From Candidatus Gastranaerophilales bacterium (GTDB lineage Bacteria > Cyanobacteriota > Vampirovibrionia > Gastranaerophilales > Gastranaerophilaceae), in contig CALVBD010000002.1 in NCBI GenBank assembly GCA_944325635.1, positions 1 to 64,000 on the forward strand: DNA of 64,000 bases. Reading direction: 5' to 3'. The notes under the pieces were generated by a model that saw nothing but the letters and a program-made list of their open reading frames with translations, made no database searches and was not told the origin of the DNA. Within the stretch, counting starts at the first letter, position 1, and each line of letters starts with the position of its first letter. Both the position numbers and the translations under genes were made by a program. Positions 58,437 to 64,000 of the stretch are shown piece after piece.

Positions 58437-59990
58437 ATGAATTTAACAGTAAACAGATATGACGTGAAAACAGGACAGCAGAATTTTAAAGGGATTTTAG
58501 ACGGGGCTGTTACGGGAACGCTCAGAATGCTTGACACAAACGAGATGGCAAATGCCGTTTTGATAGATGTGGGTGCAATGGTACTGCCCCGCACATATTA
58601 TGATACAAAGGAGAGGAACAAAGATGCAGGGGTTGAAACATTTTTTCGCGAACTAAGCGGTACATTTATAAACTGTTTATCTGCAGGCCTGTTCGGAATT
58701 GCAATTGCAAAAATGGCAAATAAAAATGTCATGCCTGATGTCAAAGTTAATCCGAATACTTGGTTTTCAAAAGATAGCATTAATGTTTTAAAAGCAGCCT
58801 GGGATAATGCTGACGGAAATATTGACAACTACGTCGGGAATGTTTTTGATAATCTTGGAGGACGCGATTACAAAAATATCAAAAATTTTAAAGATATAAA
58901 TTGGGAAAAGGTTCAGTGGAATAACCACAGCAGCTGGAAGAAAATCTTCTGGGACAATGCAGGCTTTGTTGATATTGATGAGAAAATGAAAACAAAAGAC
59001 GGTATTGTTAGTACCATGAGCCAGCTGATTAAAGATAAAACCATTACGAGAAAAGATAAAGAAAATGCCTTGAAAATTATGCATGCAAGAATAACGAATG
59101 CATTGGGTGCAGAGCGTGATATGCAGATTAAAATAGGAAGTCACTCAATGTGTGCAACATTAGAGAATATTCTGCGCGATACATTTGATATGGGTAGAAA
59201 AGTTCTCACCGCAGACGGCGTAAATGTTGAAACAGCACTTAAAAAGATTTCAAAAGTGAATAATATAAAAGTTTTTGGCGCACTTGCCTGCTCTGCTGCT
59301 CTGGGGCTTACCAATCAGTATTTGAACAGAAAAATTACTGAAAAACGTACAGGGAAAAAAGGTTTTGTAGGAGATGTCGATTACGCTCAGAAAAAAGCCG
59401 GTGATGCTCAAAAGATAGAGCCGGCAAAGGATAAAACTCTTTGGCTTAAAAAACTCGCAGCAAGTGTAGGCATGATTGCCATGGTAATTTCTGTGATGAA
59501 GGTTAAAAATCCGAAAGATTTTGTGAAAAAGCTTGAATTCACAGGCCCTGTAACGAGCGGAAATGCGATTAAAACCGTTTACGCGTCAACAATTGTCGGA
59601 AGATTTCTTGCTGCAGATAACAGCACAGAACTTAGAGAATCTGTTACCCGTGACTATTTCGGCTTTCTTAACTGGCTTGTGTTCGGCGGTTTTGCTGCAA
59701 AAGGAGCCGCAAACCTTATGGATAAAGATTGCAAAAACCTTTTTAATATTAAAAAAGAAGGAAAAGGTTTGAAGCATTGGCTTAATGATTTGAGTCTGAA
59801 AACTCATGCTGAAATTGCTGCAAAAGGAACAGATTTTGCCCGTCAAAATCTCAAAAAACTCAATATTGCTCATGCTGCAGGACTTGCGTATTCGGCCATA
59901 ACCCTCGGGGTTCTTCTTCCGATGATAAATGACAAAATGACTAAATACAAAGCCCGTAAACAACAGGAACGCTCACATCTCGTTGCATAA
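58437..59990 (+). CDS. lineage-type membrane-associated protein, unknown
   Basis: 517 residues. The N-terminus has GQQNFKG (residues 13-19) and no signal peptide. Amphipathic to hydrophobic segments appear at ~80-95 (LSAGLFGIAIAKMA), ~282-295, ~340-356 (KKLAASVGMIAMVISVMKV), ~405-420 and ~485-500 (GLAYSAITLGVLLPMI). The region 150-250 is polar with WEKVQWNNHSSWKKIFWDN. No family recognised; the layout resembles the 42556 and 29802 proteins. AAAGGA ribosome site. It sits downstream of the candidate small RNA. Confidence 0.65.
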   Translation: MNLTVNRYDVKTGQQNFKGILDGAVTGTLRMLDTNEMANAVLIDVGAMVLPRTYYDTKERNKDAGVETFFRELSGTFINCLSAGLFGIAIAKMANKNVMPDVKVNPNTWFSKDSINVLKAAWDNADGNIDNYVGNVFDNLGGRDYKNIKNFKDINWEKVQWNNHSSWKKIFWDNAGFVDIDEKMKTKDGIVSTMSQLIKDKTITRKDKENALKIMHARITNALGAERDMQIKIGSHSMCATLENILRDTFDMGRKVLTADGVNVETALKKISKVNNIKVFGALACSAALGLTNQYLNRKITEKRTGKKGFVGDVDYAQKKAGDAQKIEPAKDKTLWLKKLAASVGMIAMVISVMKVKNPKDFVKKLEFTGPVTSGNAIKTVYASTIVGRFLAADNSTELRESVTRDYFGFLNWLVFGGFAAKGAANLMDKDCKNLFNIKKEGKGLKHWLNDLSLKTHAEIAAKGTDFARQNLKKLNIAHAAGLAYSAITLGVLLPMINDKMTKYKARKQQERSHLVA

Positions 59991-60012
59991 ATTTTTATAG
60001 TATTATGTTGCT

Positions 60013-60537
60013 ATGGAAATTTACTATATCAACACCGACGAATTTTTGAAAACTCACGATACTGAATTCTTACGTAAATATACTGACGGCAAAGAGTTCA
60101 AATCTCTTAAACGTTTTACCCAGTTTACAATAGGGCGTTACCTTGTGAAAACTGCTGCAAAAAATTTCTACAGTATGGCTGATACTGAAATTATTATTGA
60201 AAATGATAAACCGAAATTTAAAAACGGTGGAATGTTTTTTAGTATCTCGCATAGTGCAAATTTTGTTGCAGCAGCATTTGATGTTCTTGAATGCGGGCTT
60301 GATATAGAAGAAATGAAACCCCGTGATTTTGAAGCGCTTTCGAAACGTTACAATAAAAATTTTAAAACCGCAGAAGATTTCTATAAATTCTGGACGGCAT
60401 ACGAGGCTGAAATAAAGCTTCAGCAAAAAGGCCAAAGTGTATTTTCATGTGTGTTTCAGGATAGATTTATGCTTTCTGCGGTATCTGTTAACCCTGTTTT
60501 TTCAAAGCCATCTTGTATAAGTCGTTTCGACGTTTAG
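60013..60537 (+). CDS. 4'-phosphopantetheinyl transferase (Sfp-type)
   Basis: 174 residues. It carries the Sfp/AcpT motifs FSISHSANFVAAAF, GLDIEEMKPRDFEAL (Mg-binding Asp/Glu) and FWTAYEAEIKLQQKG (the WTxxEA box). It would convert apo-ACPs to holo form by transferring phosphopantetheine from CoA to the carrier Ser. Its location 4 kb from the polyene-like cluster with two ACPs suggests it activates them. The 3' end overlaps the convergent ABC-F gene by 50 bases. A TATAGT sits just before the ATG and there is no Shine-Dalgarno. Confidence 0.88.
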   Translation: MEIYYINTDEFLKTHDTEFLRKYTDGKEFKSLKRFTQFTIGRYLVKTAAKNFYSMADTEIIIENDKPKFKNGGMFFSISHSANFVAAAFDVLECGLDIEEMKPRDFEALSKRYNKNFKTAEDFYKFWTAYEAEIKLQQKGQSVFSCVFQDRFMLSAVSVNPVFSKPSCISRFDV

Positions 60538-62122
60538 CCATATCGGGATTTGCAAGATAATCTTCGTATTTGCCTTTGAAATTTATATATCCGTACGGCG
60601 AAATTTCTATTATCCTGTCTGCAACAGTCTGGATGAACTGATAATCCTGCGATGTAAAGAGAACTGTGCCGGTATAATCTATAATCGAGTTATTCAGAGC
60701 AGTAATTGATTCCAGATCAAGATGGTTTGTAGGTTCGTCAAAAATCATTACGTTCGATTCTTCAATCATCATTTTTGCTAAAATGCATCGGACTTTTTCG
60801 CCTCCTGAGAGTACATTAACTTTTTTATCAGCATCATCTCCGGAGAAAAGCATTCTGCCAAGATAACCACGCAAAAAGTTTACATGCTGATCCGGAGAAT
60901 ATTGTGCAAGCCATTGCATTATGGTTTTATCAGATTCAAAATAAAAGTTGTTGTCTTTCGGAAAATACGAAACAGTTGCAGTTACTCCCCATTTTACTTC
61001 ACCTGAATCCGGTTCGGATTTTCCTGCAAGAATATCAAATAGGGTAGAGATAATCAGGGAATCTTTTGCCACAAACGCAATTTTTTCACCCTGATATACT
61101 TCAAAACTGAAATTTTTAAATAAAAGTTCTCCGTCAGCGGATTTTGTAATTTTATCAACTGTCAGAACATCTTTTCCCGGAATCTTCTTGTAATTAAATC
61201 GTATTCTCGGGTACTGGCGGGAAGATGGTTTAATTTCTTCAAGCGAGAGTTTGTCCAGCATATTCTTTCTTGAAGTTGCCTGCTTTGCCTTTGATGCGTT
61301 TGCACTAAATCTTGCAATAAACGCTTTTAATTCTTCCATTTTTTCTTCTGTTTTTTTATTCTGTTCTTCTTTTTGTTTTTTAATTAACTGGCTTGCCTGA
61401 GACCAGAAAGAGTAGTTCCCCGTGTAAAGCTGAATGTTTTTATAATCAATATCCGCCATGTGCGTACACACTCTGTCAAGGAATTTTCTGTCGTGAGAAA
61501 CAACGATGACAAGATTCGGGAAATCAATCAAAAATTCTTCAAGCCAAGTAATCGTATTAATATCAAGATGGTTTGTCGGTTCATCCAGAAGCAGTATGTC
61601 AGGATTTCCGAAAAGTGCCTGTGCCAGCAGCACTCGAACTTTTTCACTGCCTGCAAGATTTTTCATCTGTTCGTAATGAAGGTCATCAGGAATTCCGAGT
61701 TCTGACAATAACGACCCTGCCATTGATTCTGCCTGCCAGCCGTCAAGTTCTGCAAATTCTTCCTCCAGATGAGCCGCCTTGATGCCATCCTCATCATTGA
61801 AATCAGGTTTTGCATAAAGTGCATCACGTTCTTTCATTAGATCATAAAGTTTTTTGTGCCCCATAATAACAGTATCAATTACGCTGTAGTCGTCAAATTC
61901 AAAATGGTTCTGCTTTAATACTGCAATTCTCTGCCCTTTTGAGATACTGACTTCACCGGAGGTGGGTTCAATTTCTCCCGATATTACTCTCAACAATGTA
62001 CTTTTTCCTGCCCCGTTTGCGCCTATTACGCCGTAGCAGTTGCCGGGTACAAATTTTATCGAAACATTTTCAAACAGAGTCTGCGATCCAAATCTTACGG
62101 TTAATTTATTTGTTGTAATCAT
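60488..62122 (-). CDS. ABC-F family ATPase (YbiT-like)
   Basis: 544 residues with two ABC domains and no membrane part. NBD1 is intact: GANGAGKSTLLRVISG, LAGSEKVRVLLAQALF and LLLDEPTNHLD. The linker is helical. NBD2 keeps LSGGEKVRCILAKMM and IFDEPTNHLD, but its Walker A is degenerate (AFVAKDSLIISTL), which I recall as a habit of this subfamily in gut bacteria. ABC-F proteins act on ribosomes, in translation or antibiotic protection; this subtype is probably housekeeping. Confidence 0.92.
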   Translation of the reverse strand: MITTNKLTVRFGSQTLFENVSIKFVPGNCYGVIGANGAGKSTLLRVISGEIEPTSGEVSISKGQRIAVLKQNHFEFDDYSVIDTVIMGHKKLYDLMKERDALYAKPDFNDEDGIKAAHLEEEFAELDGWQAESMAGSLLSELGIPDDLHYEQMKNLAGSEKVRVLLAQALFGNPDILLLDEPTNHLDINTITWLEEFLIDFPNLVIVVSHDRKFLDRVCTHMADIDYKNIQLYTGNYSFWSQASQLIKKQKEEQNKKTEEKMEELKAFIARFSANASKAKQATSRKNMLDKLSLEEIKPSSRQYPRIRFNYKKIPGKDVLTVDKITKSADGELLFKNFSFEVYQGEKIAFVAKDSLIISTLFDILAGKSEPDSGEVKWGVTATVSYFPKDNNFYFESDKTIMQWLAQYSPDQHVNFLRGYLGRMLFSGDDADKKVNVLSGGEKVRCILAKMMIEESNVMIFDEPTNHLDLESITALNNSIIDYTGTVLFTSQDYQFIQTVADRIIEISPYGYINFKGKYEDYLANPDMAKRRNDLYKMALKKQG

Positions 62123-62181
62123 TATTTTTCCTTTTATATCTTGTATTATGGGGTAATGTAAATATCATAACACAAAAATAC

Positions 62182-62235
62182 TTGACAATTTGTCAGGCAT
62201 GCCTTACAATAAATTTGTTAGCTTAGCCTAACAAA
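62182..62235 (+). promoter_or_regulatory. promoter with DtxR/MntR-like palindrome
   Basis: TTGACA (62182-62187) and TACAAT (62205-62210) with a 17-base spacer. At the expected transcription start is an inverted repeat TTTGTTAG (62214-62221) / CTAACAAA (62228-62235), whose core TTAGCTTAGCCTAA resembles DtxR/IdeR metal-repressor boxes. A second palindrome, AGGCATGCCT (62195-62204), lies in the spacer. Confidence 0.7.
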
Positions 62236-62250
62236 CCAAAGGACGAATCT

Positions 62251-62703
62251 ATGAGAGTAAATACCGTAAGTCTGTATAGCAGTTTATATAGCGGAAGCAC
62301 AGCCATCGCACTCCCTTTTGGTTCTTACCGTGCTGATACTCCGCTGGTAAAGGCTGAATATGCAGACTTACATGTTTTTCACCATCATATTTACGAATAT
62401 AAAAAGGGGATAAGAAATCTTATTCTCACAACGGAAAAAGATAAATACAGGGATACAATTGAAAAGCGATTGCAGAACGAAAATATAAATTACGTAATTC
62501 ACGAAGTAGGCAACGGGAAAATAAACGTATATTTCGGCGATAAACCCTGTATTGAGGTTGTGAAAAGATTAAATTCTAAATTAAACGAGCAGACTCCGGA
62601 GGAGGATTTTATGCTCGGAATTATGCTCGGATATGACAAAGTCCGCCAGTGCGAACGATATCTGAGAAAGAAAGATAAAGTTGTTACATTGAAAAAATCC
62701 TAA
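62251..62703 (+). CDS. DUF2023 family protein
   Basis: 150 residues. From about residue 40 it matches DUF2023: LHVFHHHIYEYKKGIRNLIL, then INVYFGDKPCIEVVKRL, and EEDFMLGIMLGYDKVRQCERYL. Function unknown; such genes are often next to flavodoxin or iron-related genes, which fits the metal-repressor-like operator here. AAAGGA ribosome site. Monogenic. Confidence 0.82.
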   Translation: MRVNTVSLYSSLYSGSTAIALPFGSYRADTPLVKAEYADLHVFHHHIYEYKKGIRNLILTTEKDKYRDTIEKRLQNENINYVIHEVGNGKINVYFGDKPCIEVVKRLNSKLNEQTPEEDFMLGIMLGYDKVRQCERYLRKKDKVVTLKKS

Positions 62704-62739
62704 CTTATTGTTTATCATATTATTAACACTATTGATTGC

Positions 62740-62773
62740 GCTTGTTTGAGAAATCGGACAAGCTTTTTATTTT
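62740..62773 (+). terminator. terminator after the DUF2023 gene
   Basis: GCTTGT (62740-62745) and ACAAGC (62758-62763) with a following TTTTTATTTT tract. Confidence 0.65.
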
Positions 62774-62792
62774 CTTATGTTAAAATAAATTT

Positions 62793-63533
62793 ATGATAGA
62801 AAACGGTTATGTTGAAAATATTAATGTTAAATATTCGGAAATGGATTATAATCAGGCTTTAAAACCTTTTTCCATGCTGAATTATCTTCAGGATATTGCA
62901 AGTAAAAATGCGGAGGATTGCGGATTCGGGTATTCTTTTATTACGCCGAAAAATATCGCCTGGTTTCTTTTAAAATACAGAATGGAATTTAACGATTATC
63001 CTGTCGGGGTTCACGATTTGATTTTGAAAACTCAACCTCGCGGGTATAATAAACTTTTTGCTTATCGTGATTTTGAATTTTTTGAGGGAACAAAACTTCT
63101 CGGACGTGTTGCAAGTATCTGGGCGCTTGCAGATATTACTACACGTGCTATGATTCCTGTAAATTCGGTATTGCAGGATAATCCAAAAATGCCGCCTTAT
63201 GTAAAGCGTTCTGATGATTTGAATTTTGAAAAAATTCGTCCTGTTTTAAAGGTTGACTTTGAAAAAGAATTTGAAGTTCGTTACAACGATATTGATGTAA
63301 ATAAGCATGCCAATAACGGAAATTATATTATCTGGGCCTTTGAACCGCTGAGCTTTGAATTTAAATCTCAAAAGAAAATTAAAACGCTTGATATGGTTTA
63401 CAAAAAAGAGATAAAAATTGGTGAAAAATTAATTTCTCAGGTAGAATTAAAAGAGGATAATACGACAGTCCATGTGCTGAAAAATGTTGAAAGCGGGGAT
63501 GAATTATGTCTGATTCAATGCAAATGGGTGTAG
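62793..63533 (+). CDS. acyl-ACP thioesterase (FatA/FatB-like)
   Basis: 246 residues with two hot-dog halves. N-terminal half: VKYSEMDYNQALKPFSMLNYLQDIA and GFGYSFITPKNIAWFLLKYRMEF; C-terminal half: FEVRYNDIDVNKHANNGNYI, containing the Asp-Asn-His catalytic set. It hydrolyses acyl-ACP to release free fatty acids or polyketide intermediates. Location near the polyene cluster makes a role there possible but it may serve ordinary lipid metabolism. Overlaps the GNAT gene by 28 bases. Confidence 0.88.
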   Translation: MIENGYVENINVKYSEMDYNQALKPFSMLNYLQDIASKNAEDCGFGYSFITPKNIAWFLLKYRMEFNDYPVGVHDLILKTQPRGYNKLFAYRDFEFFEGTKLLGRVASIWALADITTRAMIPVNSVLQDNPKMPPYVKRSDDLNFEKIRPVLKVDFEKEFEVRYNDIDVNKHANNGNYIIWAFEPLSFEFKSQKKIKTLDMVYKKEIKIGEKLISQVELKEDNTTVHVLKNVESGDELCLIQCKWV

Positions 63534-64000
63534 AGTTTGTAAAAGTTGAGAATATAAAAGAGCTTGCAGAGCTTGCCTCAAAAATCTGGCATGAATACTG
63601 GCCCGTACTTTTATCTCCGGAGCAGATAGATTATATGGTAGAGAATTTCCAATCGGAAAAAGCTATTGCAGACCAGATTGAAAATGAAAACTATGAATAT
63701 TATTTTATAAGGTCGGGCGGGGAAAATGTCGGTTATTTCGGGCTATCGGATAAAGAAGAGTATATATTTCTTTCAAAGTTGTATATTTATGGTACTTACC
63801 GTCACAGAGGACTTGGGACAAAAGCCTTTGAGAAAATTAAATCTCTCTCAAAAGGTAAAAATATACGTCTTACAGTAAATAAACAGAACAAAAATTCTAT
63901 CGCAGCTTACGAAAAATGGGGTTTTAAAACAATTGATGCTGTCGTAACCGATATTGGCAATAATTTTGTGATGGACGATTATATAATGGAGTATTGCAAA
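63506..64000 (+). CDS. GNAT-family N-acetyltransferase, cut by right edge
   Basis: The frame runs from ATG 63506 to the window end (165 codons, no stop yet). The acetyl-CoA site is visible as LYIYGTYRHRGLGTKAFEKI, followed by LTVNKQNKNSIAAYEKWGFK, typical of GNAT enzymes that acetylate amines or amino acids. It begins 28 bases before the thioesterase stop, so the two genes are co-transcribed. Substrate unknown. Confidence 0.85.
   Translation, partial: MSDSMQMGVEFVKVENIKELAELASKIWHEYWPVLLSPEQIDYMVENFQSEKAIADQIENENYEYYFIRSGGENVGYFGLSDKEEYIFLSKLYIYGTYRHRGLGTKAFEKIKSLSKGKNIRLTVNKQNKNSIAAYEKWGFKTIDAVVTDIGNNFVMDDYIMEYCK

Noticed and set aside
60488-62122. Loss of the second Walker A in the ABC-F protein as a defect
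   Set aside because: The degenerate P-loop is, as far as I recall, normal in this ABC-F subgroup; the other motifs are intact.

Overview
The window looks like a chromosomal segment of an AT-rich, Gram-negative, host-associated bacterium. My best guess is a gut Gastranaerophilales (Vampirovibrionia/Melainabacteria, the non-photosynthetic sister group of Cyanobacteria). The Gram-negative call rests on genes seen here: a phosphate-selective-type porin, a beta-helix autotransporter, a TolC-like efflux channel, a LolA-like carrier and an MMPL exporter. The lineage guess rests on recalled resemblance of several otherwise unrecognised proteins (short N-terminal F-[KTG]-[AGSN] motif) and of the pilin to Gastranaerophilales proteins; no database was searched. 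Layout: 0-7 kb holds dnaB, a lytic transglycosylase, a porin, an Orn/Lys/Arg-type decarboxylase and two MarR-like genes sharing one palindromic operator. 7-11.5 kb is repeat-rich: GC-rich interspersed repeats, a nested structured insert (module B), tRNA-Glu with a duplicated 3' end, a possible -1 frameshift gene, and a 94-bp tandem array made from the 5' part of tRNA-Thr. 11.5-20.8 kb has a MarR/cupin unit, a cysteine-protease-like protein and a complete tripartite efflux locus (marR, emrA, two DHA2 transporters, divergent TolC-like channel). 20.9-44.8 kb holds thymidine kinase, a pilin-like gene with an 11-G tract that puts it out of frame with its best start, TrmB and Spy-like genes, Mini-III RNase, tRNA-Ala, a DUF1848 protein, an autotransporter, an ABC1-kinase-like protein, a Mu F/serum-amyloid-A-like protein, a PHP-UvrD fusion, CoA-disulfide-reductase/rhodanese and a ferredoxin-nitroreductase. 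44.8-56.1 kb is the main system: two divergent operons encoding an aryl-polyene-like type II polyketide pathway. The leftward operon is KS, dehydratase, ketoreductase, KS. The rightward operon is a chain-length-factor-like half KS, PlsC-type acyltransferase, two acyl carrier proteins, a COG4648-like membrane protein, an AMP-ligase/dehydratase fusion, a hot-dog thioesterase, a LolA-like protein, an MMPL exporter and an LpxL-like acyltransferase. A GT61 glycosyltransferase follows. A Sfp-type phosphopantetheinyl transferase (60.0 kb), which could activate the carrier proteins, and a FatA-like acyl-ACP thioesterase (62.8 kb) lie nearby. No aromatic amino-acid ammonia-lyase or GT2 glycosyltransferase is visible, so the starter unit and end product may differ from classical aryl polyenes. 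57-64 kb also carries a lysozyme-like protein with an EF-hand, a candidate small RNA with a CCUCCUCCUCC tract, an ABC-F ATPase, a DUF2023 protein behind a DtxR-like palindrome, and a GNAT acetyltransferase cut by the right edge. No transposase, integrase, CRISPR array or rRNA was seen.
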